NCBI RefSeq assembly: GCF_036669915.1
Contig: NC_089313.1
Location: 16,321,075 to 16,385,074, forward strand
DNA length: 64,000 bases
Source: Pocillopora verrucosa
Taxonomy: Eukaryota > Cnidaria > Anthozoa > Scleractinia > Pocilloporidae
Direction: 5' to 3'
Below, in pieces: positions 47,264-60,178 of this stretch. Under the pieces are notes generated by a model, which saw only the letters and a list, made by a program, of their open reading frames with translations, did not search any database and was not told the DNA's origin. Made by a program: the position numbers and the translations under genes. Position 1 is the stretch's first letter. The number at the start of each line of letters is the position of its first letter.

Positions 47264-50200
47264 ATGGAGTTTGAGGAGTTGAGAGTTGAAATTCCTGCTG
47301 ATGATAGCGACAAAGAGGAGAAAGATTTACCATTTTACTTTGTAAGTATGAAGGATATTTAGTAATTTAACTATAATTATTATCTATAAAAACATGTAAT
47401 TATTTTTTTCCATGAATTTTGCACGTATAGGAAAGAAGATATGAAAATAAGTCTGGGTGTTTCGTGACAGGATTTGATGTAACTTCGAAGGTACTCATAT
47501 CGTTGTAAAGTGTTTAAATTATAATTTCAGTCGAAATGGAACTGATTTCCTGTTACCTTGTAACTTGAAGTGTTTGGATTTATTCCTATTAAACTCCAAG
47601 AAGTTTTGATCAACCAAGAATTTAGCTACAGTACCATGGCCTCAAGTTACTTCAACGAAATTCGTTAAATTTAATCCATCTGACATTTAACATTCGACAT
47701 TTCTGATCTCCCTAGATTTGAAAGCCAGCCACTGAATATCTATTTCTTAAAATTCTCTTTAAAAAATTGGCTATTTTTCTATTTTTCTTGGACCTTTTTT
47801 TCGAGCCCAATGGTAATTTTATTTATATATCACATGCCTTCAAATACAGACATACACCTCACAATTTATAATACGAAAGTAAACGTTATGTGATATACAG
47901 GGGAAAGGTTCCTTACATCTGATGTCATTTGTGGTGGATATAGGCTGCAAAATCTCCTGTTGCTTGCATTAAAACTTCAGGAGTTATCAACCACCTCTTT
48001 GAGTGGTAGACAGTGCCATTGTGTAGGCTTGCATGGAGGATTGTAATGTCTGGGTGTGCACCCTGGCAAGGTCTTTTTTTGTGTTTTGTTTTTAAGAAAG
48101 ATTCTTTTCATTTCCATCATACAAATGTCATTCTCTTTGGTTCACAGGAAGCACAGGAAAGGAAAGAAAGAAGGGCGAAAAGATTTGGCCTTCAGGCAAA
48201 ACAGAAAGACACAGAAAAGGATGACAGTCATTCTGAGGATGACCCAGATACAGTGTAGGTGTATTAACTCAGAGAAGTATATGATTCTTAATCCTTTAAC
48301 TCTGATAAGTGACCAAGGCAGGATTTCTCCTTACAATATCAATACAGTATCTGAAGGAGACAAGCACTGAGAATTAAGAAAAATGTCAATTAGGGGATTA
48401 GTAGTTTATCCAGTATCAAATTCTTAGAACAAACATTATAAGAATTGTTTGGCAGACAGTGAGGAGAATTTCTGATGAAATTTGGGGGTGGACAAGTTAA
48501 GTCTCCTTTCCTATGGTCATTAAGGCTGTTTATACACTAAACTCTCCCCTTCTCCACCTGTCCATTCTGTCTTTTACAATTGTTTTGGGGGTAGGGTTAG
48601 TGGAGGGGAGAGAATGAGAGAGGGGGGAGGGGGAAATAGTTGTATGAAAAGCATAAATTACAGCTGCTGTGCACCACTTCTTTCATGTGCCTTTTCACTT
48701 TCAGATTTTTTGTTATATTTATTGGGTTCTCCATGTAGTAACCTCTTACTTAACGGTACTTCATGTTTTTTTTTTAGAAAGTTTTATGCTTATTTGTTAT
48801 TGGCTGTTTTTTTTTGTTTTTTTTCAGACTGCCATCTGTTGATCCCAAGGAGTTGCCTGCCATTACTGATGGTAAATTGACCCTTTAACCCTTAAGAGTG
48901 ACTGGCCTCTAATTTCTCCTTACTATATCACCCTGAATCAAACCTTTAAGTCAGGAGAATAAAGGAGTTGATCCTGGACTAAAGAAGCTCTTGATTGTTA
49001 GGCAAATTCTCCATGTTGGCATCTTAGGAAATGTTTAGAGAACAGTATGGAGAATATGCATACTGATGTTAGGGTATAAAGGGTTAAAGCTGTTTCTTCA
49101 TAGTCCATTTTTTTTAATCAACAAACCAGTAGGGTCTTTCTCCCCATATCAATTGCCCATGAAGTATTTAACATTAAAAAAGTCTGAATTTTTTTCAGAA
49201 TTAATAACATGTATTGATATCTCAGTAGTACTTGGTAGTATTCTTTTGAATAGAGAGCTTTTTGATTGAGTATCTTAATCCTAACCTAAGGTCTAGACAT
49301 GACAAAGGTCCAGTTATGAAGGAAATGGTGGGAACCTGTGTGACTACATGAAAACAGCCATAAGCATGGAGACTAAAGCATGGTTGAAGGATCAGGAGTC
49401 ATTTGCTCACATTGGTCACAAAAAAAGCAAATCAATTAATATATATTCCTTTCAGCATTCATATGAAAGGTGCTTTTATTTATTGCTAAGGGTCTATTTA
49501 TTATGCAAATCATACATCATGTTGTACACTTGACACCGGCTGTTTGTTTGAAGGTGAGACCAGATCAGATGCCATTCTTATTCATGGTGTGAACGAGATG
49601 AGCACAGAGGATGTGTTTGCATATTTCAGAGACTTTGCCCCTGGGTCTGTAGAATGGATTGATGATTCTTCGTGTAAGTCCTTGATCTCAGTAATCTAAC
49701 AAATGACAGTGATTAATGGATGAGAATTATGTAGGCTGAGGTTTGGATTATTTGCTGAAGCCAGACACTGATGCAAATTACACAACCATAGCTTTTCTAT
49801 TGTTCTAAGAGGAAAGTGTTGTCTACTCTACACTGTCAGAGCTGTTAGTAAGAGTAAGCAGTCAGCCAAAACTGCCGGCATATCTGTTACCTTTAGCCAG
49901 CTACTTTCACCTCATTTTGCAAACAAACCATACAATTTTTGAAATACCACTGAAGAAATTTTTAGGATAGCCATTTCCCAATTCTTAAGTGAAATTATAT
50001 GGATGTGATTTACTTTAAACAGTTTTAAAAGTTTTAGTTGGTCAGTTCCACCTTCAAAATTTGCTGGAAGGTTTGTGAAAAACTCCTGGAATGCTTGGAA
50101 CATCTTAGCTGAACAGTTCTTAGCTTAAGGTGTAATCTGATAAAACAATGTGGCTTCCATGATAACCTGGCCACCCACTATATCTTTCTGCTTTCTTTTT

Positions 50201-53200
50201 TCAAGTATATTGACAGCCAAGTGCACTGCAGGGACAGATCCAGGTTTTTTTTTGTAGGGGGTGCACCACCGAGGATGTGTAATGTAAACAAATTTTGAAA
50301 GGGAATGATGAAGAAGGAGGCTTATGACTAAGCAATAACATATTACAAACTGCTGAGAATGCAAAGCTAATGATACAGCAGATTTTGTTTAACCTTGATG
50401 CAGAGAAGGGGGGTGCCTACACTCCTCTCTTAGATTTGCCCTTGCAGTGCACATCAACTTAACATTGCAAGCTTGCATAGCTGGTAGGAACACTGAGTGT
50501 AATTGTTTGGTGAAAGGAGGCACCATTCCTTCATGAACAAACCTTAATGCAGAAGCTGTTGCTGCAAAATCACTGTAGAAAATTGATTCCCAACCTTTTC
50601 TGCAGCCTCAAAGTTTCTCCAGCTTGGAAAAGTAGTTGTTTAAGCTTGGTTGTCCTACAAGCTAAGATACTATGCAGTTCTGTGAAATTTAACCAGGATA
50701 TTTATTTTTAAATCCTTTTCCTCAAAATTTTTTTTCTTTTATTTGTAGGTAATGTAGTCTGGGATGATGAATTCACTGCTTCTAGAGTTTTGATGGCAGT
50801 CGGAAAACAATTAGAAAACCCAACAGGTGAATTCTCAAATGCATTTACTCAAAGAAACAGTTTTCCTCTTAAATTTTATGCCTTGTGATAGAAAACTTTG
50901 ATCTCTTTATAAAAACAAGGGATACTCTGAAGATCAATTGCAGGTTTTAAAAAAGTTGATGGTAGTTCTCAACATAAACACTTTTGTTTGTTAGGTTGCT
51001 TTGGATGATTCAGAATACAATGAATTCTCTGATATTTCTTGAACTCTGACTATCTTGGACTGTCATTTTGGCCTTGGGTAATTTTCTTACCCACTTGTTT
51101 TGTAAAGTTTAGTCAAAATGCGCGACTGTCTAGAGTGCGCTGGTATTTTTCTTAGAGGACCCAAATCTTTCCAAAAAAGACCAAACTCTATAGTGTTCTA
51201 ATAACTAGAGCGCTTTTCAATTGGGTTTTATAAATGCTAGATTATAGTTCTTATACCGGCCAATGAGAAAAAAAAGAGAATATCATTAGCAGCCAATCAG
51301 AATTCACAGAACAAACAAGCTAACAATCAAAAGCGCGGGAAAACGCAGTCGTCAAAGTCCGGTTTGATTTTAGTCTTGCGTCTGATTGGTTGATAGATGA
51401 ACGCAAGTTTTCAAGACTAATCAGAATGACAAAAAGCAAAGCCACATCTTTTCCGGATTATTTTCGACACCCAATTGAAAGTTACTCTTTTTTGCCACCT
51501 AACCATTATTTACCGTTTGATATTAAGTAGATGAGGATATCAGTGACGCTGTGGAAGTCAGATGGAAGATAGGCCCTCCTCATCCCAAAGCTAAATGTCT
51601 CCTCTTACGATTGGCAACGAAAAGTAGGTTGCTTGCATTGGTAATTTAAAGTAAGTCTTACTCTTTTTTCACAGACCATGGCTGGCTGAACTGTTTTCGG
51701 CATTGAACTAGAACGACTAACAGAGCCGGGTTGTTCATCGCACGCTTACACTAGTGTGGTTGACACGTTTAATGCATATTCAAACCCAAGCGCTAATGCA
51801 AGGCATTGAAAATCTTACCATTTCCTGTATTGTTTCTTGCACTTGTGTTATATTTGCGTTTGGAAGACAAAATTTCGAGACCATATACAACTTTTGCAAT
51901 ACTTGCGACAATTCAAGCTAACATTCGCCAGACTCGCTGGTCTTCACACCTGGCTTAAATTAAAGATCCTTCTCTAACCTCGGCTTTGCTTAATCCTGTT
52001 TTGAATAACCTGGCGCAGTTTTTAACAGCACGTGGAAAGGTCAAGGTTTCGTGATACTCATTTTATGTCGTTTTGAAATGTTTTAGAGGACAAGAAACTA
52101 CCAGGGGCAGCCGGAAGAAGCATGTATTACTTAATCAATGGTAAAGCAAACGACACTGGACAAGGTGGATATCCTCTTATTCTGAGGCTTACTCTATCGC
52201 TATGTTCCGTTCTCTCGTCCCTCTTCCCTAATTAAGAGTTTTGCTTAAACAGAGTTAGAAACAGTTGCCTTGTTATTTGAATGACTATCATTTTTATGTG
52301 ATTTGCTTTCGTAAAGTTGTTTGATTTTTATGTTGTTGGTAAAGTTTGTTGAAAGACACATGATTATCATTTCATCGTCTCCTTTTTTCAGGCAGAAGAA
52401 AAGGCATCGTCAGTTCATCAAGGTGATTAATTTCTTAAGGTTACTAGTAGAAGCTACAAGCGACTTCATTAGCCTATCAGAATAAGCTTTAACTCGGGGA
52501 ACCAATCAAAGCTCAAAACAGATGCACGTGACAAGCGCCAGTTGTGGCAAAATGGTGGGCAAAAGGAGTGCGACCAAAGCGGTTTTACATGATATAGAGA
52601 TTTAGGCAAGCCTAAAAGCGGAGCTCGCATTTTTTTTCCCCGCACGTCTCTTCAACAAAACTAAAGCCCCTACTATGGATAAAGTGCGTGGTAATATTAA
52701 TGGATTTTCATTCGCAACTTCTTCGTGTCCGTGTAGAGGACTGATTATAAGATAGTGCCCATGGTACAGTTGGCCGCGCATGCTAAAAGTAGCACCTTGT
52801 ACGGTCGGTCGTACGGTCGTACATCCAAATTTTTTCGGCTTGATTTGCGACTACTATTTTGTATAATTATGGGGCTACGCTCTGCGAGCTCCGCTATGAT
52901 TGATGGAGGAGGTAGCATATCAATCGCTGAACGCAGGAAATGAAAACCGTACAAACACTTTTGGATTACTTATCTTTCGAAACTCAATCCAGCACTCTTT
53001 ACACTTTCTTTTTTCCAGAAAGAGGAAATTATTGAAAGAACAGGAGCGAGTGAAGCACATGTATTCAGGTGGTCCAGAAGTTGTCTTCCTCGACAAGATT
53101 GATACTGAAAAAGAAGAAAAAATGGATATCGACGAACCTCCGCTTAAGATTGTCGTCAACAACGACGGTCAGCCGGAAAGGAATGAACCGGGAAGTCTAC

Positions 53201-53442
53201 GCATGCGCATGCACGCTGATGCTATCGAAGATGACGACAGCGAAAGTGACGAGGACGACGACAGAAGAGAAAAGAGGGATAAATGGAAAGGAAGAATTGA
53301 GAAGAAAGAAAATAAAATGGAAGTCCGGACTGAAAAACCCACTTTAGACTTGCGGTCAAAACTTCAAAGTAGACAGCGACACGGGTTTAATTTTAAGAAC
53401 AGGCCGTCTTTGTCTATCGAGATCAAGGAGGAGCCGGAATAG
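47264..53442 (+). CDS. NCBP3: NCBP3, cap-binding/mRNA export factor
   Basis: NCBP3 (C17orf85) binds the m7G cap region with NCBP1 and links to TREX and the exon junction complex in mRNA export. Ten exons close in phase: 47264-47341, 47431-47490, 48148-48254, 48828-48871, 49554-49673, 50749-50826, 51531-51623, 52087-52164, 52392-52422, 53019-53442 (stop TAG); 370 residues (human 620). Conserved blocks: RRYENKSG then TGFDVTSKEA, RRAKRF, an RRM-like domain (about 101-155) with IHGVNEMSTEDVFAYF and WIDDSSCNVVWDDEFTASR, LRLATKEDKK then GAAGRSMYYL, a KGIVSS segment, an acidic stretch (SESDEDDD) and an ending similar to the human SLQIEV tail (SLSIEI). The cap-binding WLDD motif of human appears as WIDD (131-134). 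The protein lacks most of the long acidic and Arg-rich C-terminal part of the human one. Exon 8 has an alternative donor at 52140. Confidence 0.93.
48291..48500. repeat. Family A copy
   Basis: Starts ATCCTTTAACTCTGATAAGT, contains TTTCTCCTTACAATATCAAT, ends GGACAAGTTAA. In NCBP3 intron 3. Confidence 0.75.
48880..49086. repeat. Family B copy
   Basis: Starts GACCCTTTAACCCTTAAGAG; ends TGTTAGGGTATAAAGGGTTA. In NCBP3 intron 4. Confidence 0.8.
51206..51486. mobile_element. MITE with CAATTGAAA-type inverted ends in NCBP3 intron 6
   Basis: The left end, GAGCGCTTTTCAATTGGGTT, mirrors the right end, GACACCCAATTGAAAGTTAC. The inside has CCAATGAG/CCAATCAG and TGATTGGTTG motifs. No coding frame. Confidence 0.7.
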
Positions 53443-53627
53443 ACCTGTCTTAAAGAAAAAAAATTTAAGTTAATTTTTTTTAGTTTTTAGCACTTAAATC
53501 ATTTAGCTACGGTGTAGAACGTTAACTATTTTACCACCGAGATGTGCGAGCGGGCTTGGTTTTTAAATCATTTTGCTGATAAATATTATACGGCAAATCT
53601 AAGGTACTGATGTGGAACTTTATCTTT

Positions 53628-53633
53628 AATAAA
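53628..53633 (+). terminator. Poly(A) signal of NCBP3
   Basis: AATAAA 186 bases after the NCBP3 stop codon, in CTTTAATAAAAGT. Confidence 0.6.
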
Positions 53634-53642
53634 AGTACATAA

Positions 53643-56600
53643 TTTAATGGAATTACTTGACAATAACATCGTCAAAATGGACAGCAACGAACGGGAATGT
53701 AGCTGTCCTATCTTTTTAATCAACCATTGTTGGTGTCTCAGAACTGATGACGTTGGCAGAAAGGCAAATTCTGTCAAAGATATCAGGGCCTTTTTTTTCT
53801 TTGTCTCAGCCTTCGTAAAATTTCTGATTCTATCATTCGACGACCCAATTAGAGAGAGACGCAACCAACATCCTAACATCAGTATCCATATTCCCCAATC
53901 TCTTCTCTAAACATTTCCTTTGGTGCTTATGAGGAGAATTTACATAACAATCGAAGCTTCTTATGTTGGTGATCATTTCCTTTATTCTCATGATCTAAAT
54001 AAATGATTCAGTCGTGTTACTGTAAGGAGAAGTTAGATGCTAGTCATGCTTCGGCCACGATATGAAGCACGTTGTGTTTCTTGACTATATTCGTGGGGTG
54101 TGGGCAGATTTGTGGCTGGATTTGTCAACAGGAAACTTGAACTTCGATCAGATGATTATGTATATTGCACATGGATGAACTATTTGACACAAAAACAAAC
54201 AATAGATACGAAGTTTGTGGTTTTTCGTTTCTTCTTTTATTTGTTGTTGTTGCTTTCCAGTAGTTTTTCGTTGTTGTTTTTGCTTTTTTTTTAACGTAAA
54301 AGCATAAATCCGGCACCAAAATTGCTTGATAGAAAAAAGAGATTTTCATTCCAGATGTCGCGAACTTCGTCCTAATTATTTCGGCCGGTGAACAAAGAAA
54401 TTTTGATGTGTGATACACTATATTATTTAAGAATTTTACATGAAAGTTACGTGTTGATATTGCTAATTTCCCATCGTGCTGGGAAATTTAAAAAAAGGAA
54501 AACACCCCTTGAGGGCTTTCCATGTCGCCATTTAAATGCGGGTCACTATCAACATTATTAGCAACATCTGGGCATAGCCCCATATAGGGAAATCAGATGG
54601 AAAATTTAAGACCATTCCTTAATGTAAATCACGCCAATCAAATCTATAGACATAACAGAAGAAATTACTTGATGATGACCTATAGCCGTGGAGGAAAAGA
54701 GCAGGTTTTAAGACCCTCTGGACTAAATGTGCTGATTCAGGACCCCTGGATGTAACGATTCCAAACTCCTCAACCAATATTGGTTCAACAGCAGGTTTAT
54801 ATCGGTGAACAGTATTCTTACTGTTGTTACTGCTTTATTTATATCCTTAATTAGTCCAACATCGGTTTTTTTTTTCCCTTTTTGCTCTTGTGGAGGGGAA
54901 TCAGTCGCCTCAACCCAGGAAAAGGTCACCATGCGGGAGAGTATATTTACACATAAAAGTGGTACTTTAAAATCTTTGTGGAACTGTAATTAATTATGTT
55001 GTTTGCCATTTTTGGTTCTTTCCAAGCGCAGGAACACTATCCTCTTAGAATGATTATATTTTAAGAGTATCAACTGACAAGCTCTATCAACTTAACTATG
55101 GCAATGTGGAAGTGTATTTAAATACGTGTTGAGGGTAAACGCAAATGAGCTTTTCTCATATCAAAATACATGATTATGAAATGAGATACAAAGCTTTAGC
55201 CGAAAGAAGTACATGTTTTCTTTTACCGCATGTCCTAGCATCATTTATACGACCACCAACATGGGTCAGACACTCAGGACTCTTACAGAATGCGGCATAT
55301 CGTAATATACGATGATGCTACTCGTTTTAATTGGAAAATCGACGGTATTAGCTATATCGCGCCAATATTCGGTATTGTTAAAGAACAGCGAGTGGAAGAT
55401 GTTTGGAATACAATATGTAAACGTTTCGAACTTCTACTCTAAGTTCTGACTAAGGCCTAGTCCGAACCGAAAAAAAAAATTTGATTGCTTTACCATAAAA
55501 CCAGGTAAGATCTCATTATCATTTAACCGATAAGTTAAAACGAACCGTCGCTAAAAGAGAACGATCAATCTTGAATTCTTCACTTGAGGCAAGAACTCTG
55601 CCCTCAAATATTCTTTCAATATATACAGGGAATCTGAGATGTAGTCAGTTTTTCTATCGGTTTTCTCAAATCCGAGAGAATGACACGCAAACTTGGCGCG
55701 ATCGTGAATCATTGAAATTAGCAAACATGTCGCTCAAGTGACTGATCACTCTTGCTATTTAAAGAAATTAGTCTTCCTGAAAAAATTTATTTCCTCACGT
55801 AAATCGCGGTTTCTGAGCTATTTTTACGATCTTAAAACCGTCTCAAACGGCCTCTAAAAAGCAGACCAATCTTTGTTTGTATTGGAAACGATACCTACCC
55901 CGAATGTAAAGGTTTTAGAGTTGCGGAACTTAAGATGTGTTATTTTTAGGACTTACAATAAGCATTCTTAAAATAATTACCTCTGATGATCTAACTACCA
56001 GACTCGTCAAAATACAGCGCATTAAGTAAAAAAATACCCGGTGATACTACAATGACACCTATTAATTACGTCTAAGGAAATATACAGATAATTTGACAAA
56101 GATCTTTACATGATGCTCTGCCTAAAAATAACGTTTTTCTTTGTTTTCTCTGAGGGTATGCGAGACATAAGAAGCATAAAATAGGCTCGTGCGAAGTCTT
56201 GATGTATCCCCCACTTTCCTTGCCCCATTAGCTTCATCCTCTCTCCACCTTCGTGAGTCTCTGATTCAATATCTCTGCCCTCCCAGGCTATTTATTTAAC
56301 ATTAGCAAAACCATAACGATGAGTACCACTCATTTTAAAAAAGGGCCACTTAAGTGCTGCTACTTTTTTCCCATGGAAGAGGACTCAATACTGAATAAGT
56401 TCCCTCTTGGCTTGTTATGAAATCTCTTTAAGTATCAAAAACTAAAGATTGTTCGTTTGTTCCGAGATTGTCATCCCAATCTATAATTTTTGAAACGAGA
56501 TATTTCTCTAAGTACGAAATCACTCAAATCACCTAAATGCGAAACTCTTCTTTATATACACCATTTGCGACATTTTAACAATATTATAGGTCCCAACGAA

Positions 56601-56700
56601 ACTATACTTTTAGTTCCGAGAACTTGATCCGTCTTCCCGAGTCCTCAGTAACCTGTTGAATTTTTCACCTCTCACTTTGAAAGACTGGAACGACTGAAGT
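53643..56700. other. Intergenic stretch between NCBP3 and TXNL4A
   Basis: No gene recognised on either strand. A family B repeat lies at 53872-54049. The rest is AT-rich unique sequence. Confidence 0.5.
53872..54049. repeat. Family B copy
   Basis: Starts CCTAACATCAGTATCCATAT and ends TTAGATGCTAGTCATGCT; outer ends worn. Confidence 0.7.
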
Positions 56701-56730
56701 ACTGTTAAACGCTGTTGCATGATGGGACGA

Positions 56731-56750
56731 CCGGCTTCCGCCATTTTGAT
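56731..56750 (+). promoter_or_regulatory. YY1/ETS-type core element upstream of TXNL4A
   Basis: CCGGCTTCCGCCATTTTGAT, read on the other strand as AAAATGGCGGAAGCC, combines a YY1 consensus with an ETS half-site. This pairing marks TATA-less housekeeping promoters near the start site. It lies 130-150 bases before the ATG. Confidence 0.5.
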
Positions 56751-56880
56751 CACCAACGTCAAAGCAACGTTGTTGAAAACGAAAATTCAGTGGGGAATCT
56801 ACTTCAGAGTGGGCTGAGATCTTCCCTTCATCGTTATTTGGATTTTGGTACTCAAGAAAGGTCCAAGAACAGCTTTCAAA

Positions 56881-57309
56881 ATGTCTTACATGCTTCAGCA
56901 TCTCAAAAATGGTTGGCAAGTTGACCAGGCAATCATGTCGGAAGAAGATCGAGTTGTGGTTATTCGATTTGGTCACGATTGGGATCCGACATGCATGAAA
57001 ATGGACGAAGTATTGTACACCATTGCGGATAAAGTGAAGAACTTTGCGGTGATCTACTTAGTGGATATTACAGAGTGTCCGGATTTTAACAAAATGTATG
57101 AATTGTACGACCCCTGCACGACAATGTTCTTCTACCGAAACAAACACATCATGATTGATTTGGGCACAGGAAACAACAATAAGATCAACTGGGCTTTGGA
57201 AGATAAACAAGAAATGGTTGATATTGTCGAGACTGTTTATCGTGGAGCGCGGAAAGGCCGAGGTTTGGTTGTTTCACCCAAGGATTATTCCACCAAGTAT
57301 CGTTATTAG
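56881..57309 (+). CDS. TXNL4A: TXNL4A/DIM1, U5 snRNP 15-kDa protein, intronless
   Basis: DIM1 is a small thioredoxin-fold protein of the U5 and U4/U6.U5 snRNPs, essential for pre-mRNA splicing. The open frame of 142 residues equals the universal family length and reads MSYMLQHLKNGWQVDQAI at the start, then RFGHDWDPTCMKMDE, DITECPDFNKMYELYDPCT, FFYRNKHIMIDLGTGNNNKI and a YRGARKGRGLVVSPKDYS ending. The redox CxxC is absent, as in the family. The whole gene is one exon, although many animals have introns here. The frame is perfect and near-identical to human, and an upstream promoter-like element is present, so it is a functional gene and not an obvious retrocopy. Start chosen at the conserved MSYML. 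Confidence 0.97.
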   Translation: MSYMLQHLKNGWQVDQAIMSEEDRVVVIRFGHDWDPTCMKMDEVLYTIADKVKNFAVIYLVDITECPDFNKMYELYDPCTTMFFYRNKHIMIDLGTGNNNKINWALEDKQEMVDIVETVYRGARKGRGLVVSPKDYSTKYRY

Positions 57310-57328
57310 GATATAAATCTTTTGCCTT

Positions 57329-57533
57329 AACCCCTTTCAGCCTAAGATCAGTATTCCTATTCTCCATACCGTTCTCTATACATTTTCTTAGGCGTTGATA
57401 AGGAGAATTTGTTTAGCAATCAAAAGCCTCTTGGTGATCGTTTCCTTTATTCTTGTAACCTTTATGTTTGATTCAGGCATGATATTGTAAGGAGAAATTA
57501 GATATTAGTCACTCTTAGGGGTCAAAGGGTTAA
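57329..57533. repeat. Family B copy
   Basis: Starts AACCCCTTTCAGCCTAAGAT; ends CTTAGGGGTCAAAGGGTTAA. Begins 20 bases after the TXNL4A stop codon, so it lies in the 3' UTR. Confidence 0.8.
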
Positions 57534-59404
57534 ATATCATTAGTGGACAATTGAGCTTCTTTCTATTTTCACAATAATGTTAACTTTCCTATTACACTGA
57601 ATTGTTCAGCATGACCGATGAGTTCGTAGATTTTAAGCAAATTAAAGCTAAAACAGACTGTAGCTGGAAACAGTACCTAAACAAATGTTTAAGGGTTATA
57701 TGACAGTTTTTTTGCCTGTAGAATGATCTAGTTTGAAGGTTTATGGTTTTTGGTTTTTCCCCAATCTTATAGCTTTCCTATATGCATTTTTGGTCAGTGA
57801 GTGATAAACGTTCTGAGCAAAGGTTGAAGGCAACACATTTTGTCAATGAAAGTGAGAAGGGGCCTGGATAAAGTCTTCACCCTGATTACTATGGTTGCTA
57901 CAGGTCGGGAAAGGCAAAGAATTACACTTTGAGTCAGAGAAAATTTATATCTTTAAAAGAAGTCAGATATGGGTGAAATTTTAAGTAAATATGGAATTGT
58001 TCATCTCTTCCTGGCTCTCTTCACAATGAAAAATAGTAACACCTTCCTTCTTTTTTATGTTAATATTACTTCTGTACACTGTTTAGAACAGTCAACAGAT
58101 TCCTGACCAGCCTATAGTTTCTCTTTTTGATGCAAGTTTATGTTGGTTTATGAATGAAATTGTACATTTTTTCAATCTTCTAATTCACTCTTTTCTAAAG
58201 TTCTTAATTCTTGGATTCACTTTATAGACATGAAAGGTTGGAATGGTAGAAGTTAGGTTGATGAAATTGAATGGCAAGCTGATGTTGGCATCTAAGAAAA
58301 TCACTCCTTTTTCCATGATTATAACTTAAGGAAATATCTATTGATATACACTGTATGTGACTTGCTAAAAACATAAAGGTATGGCAAAGAAGATGGCTGG
58401 GAGTGGAGGTTGTAGGCACTACTAGGATTAGTTTTTGAAACTTTTTATTTTAGTGTGAGAAATTTTACATTTGTCAGGGAAAAGGCATCACTAGACATCA
58501 CTAGAATGGTAATATTACTTAATGATATTTTTGTGCTTATTAAATATAGAGAAGTTACTAAACTCAGATATTTGTTGTTTATTTCTTTTTGAGGTATGGA
58601 GTAAATATTGCTTATATTGGTTATGGAGAATAAGTTTGCTCCTTGAGGAACTTCCTGTAACAATGCTTGAGTATTAATTATTTTATCACCTCATCTGGCA
58701 TAGGTCTCTGTAGTAACCATTAGCTCAAATGGAGGGGTTCATCAGGCAATTCTCAAATAAAGAGTGACTTCTCCATCAGTTAAAATGGAGTCCACTGAAA
58801 TCTTTCTCTTGATTTTTCCCCTTCAAACATCTCGTGAATTGGGTTTTCATTGTTATGGAGTAAATTTCCCTGCATTAGAGCCAACCGCATAGTTCCATAA
58901 GAAACAGAAATTACTTTTTTGATACATTTTTACTTGACTGACCAAAAATATACCCAAAACGTTGATGAAAACGTAGACTCAACAAAAGATTTCTTAGTGT
59001 AGACTGATGAAAACTCGGTGACAAACAATAACAAACGAAACTTTCTGTAGATATTAGCATCATTAAAGGGCGTTTTAGTTTGAACTAAAGTAGGTTAAAA
59101 ATGCACAAAGATGTAAACATTCAATGAAGAGAATACTGGTGAGGACATTAGATGAAAATGAGGCGGACGAAAATATTTTAATTTCGTTTTATTTGAGAAG
59201 AAACCGCCGAGAAACTCTTAAAGACGCAATTAATGTTGATGGTACCTCGGTTATGAAAGTTATCAGAACTAAAGTAAAATTTTAATGTGGTCCATGTCTC
59301 TTTTAGCTCTGGTTGAAACCTGGTCTTACCCGGCCTCAAAAGAGTATAATCTCTTGTCAGCTTACTTGACCTTACTTTCGTTTCTTTGTTGAAATCAAGA
59401 AATA

Positions 59405-59711
59405 CTATCGCACTTCTACTTCCACTTTCCCTTTACTTAATACAAAAGGAACGCGACCTTCCATTTCGGGTCAACCTCAACTTCGTTGTTCCGCTTTACT
59501 GAGACCTTAAAAAATTTTGACTGAGTAGTATCGCATTTCCACTTTCTTTTTCATTTTTTTTACATAATCATACGAACGGAATGCGGCCTTCCATTCCACT
59601 TTCCCTTTCAGTTTTATTGACCCAATACAAAAGAAATGCGACCTTCCATTCCGGATCAACCTTAGCTTCGTTGTTCCGCTTTTCTGAGAACTTAAAAAAT
59701 TTTGACTGAGA
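59405..59711. repeat. Three degenerate tandem units
   Basis: Units begin near 59405, 59529 and 59601 and share TTCCACTTTCCCTTT-like starts and CGACCTTCCATT cores. Units 1 and 3 also share CTTCGTTGTTCCGCTTT and AAAAAATTTTGACTGAG; the middle unit is shortened. Confidence 0.7.
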
Positions 59712-59986
59712 GGCCCTCAAAGTGTGGCATTCTCTCTTTATGGTCGGCGTCATGCACATAAGACGGGAGGGGAGGGGAAGGGAGGGGGAAAGAACACCTC
59801 TTAATCAAAATCACTACAAATGTCTTACATTTACGCCCCATGGGGGTGGAACTGGGATCGCTTTTTGCGACTTATCTTCCTGTTATAACTTTGACCTCTG
59901 CTATGCTTGAATAAATTTCTTGATCACGCTTCTTTTGAAACTTTAAACTGAAATAGAGGAAACAGCCGAATTCTTTTCTTATAAGA

Positions 59987-60178
59987 AACAACGGGTTGAT
60001 AAGTGCAGGTTAAGATAAGAAGTATATTTTTAACAGCATGACTGATGATAGAAACTCGCTCCTTTATTTATAAACTATTGAACAACAGGTTGATGAATGC
60101 AGGTTAAGGTAAGAAGTATATTTTTAAAAGGATGACTGATCATAGAAACTCGCTTCTTTATTTATAAACTATTGAACA
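59987..60178. repeat. 94-base tandem duplication
   Basis: Units 59987-60080 and 60081-60178 share GGTTGAT, GCAGGTTAAG, AAGAAGTATATTTTTAA and TTTATTTATAAACTATTGAA, with few differences. Confidence 0.85.

Noticed and set aside
59405..60178. Possible CRISPR-like array
   Set aside because: The units are long direct duplications with no spacers, and the genome is eukaryotic.
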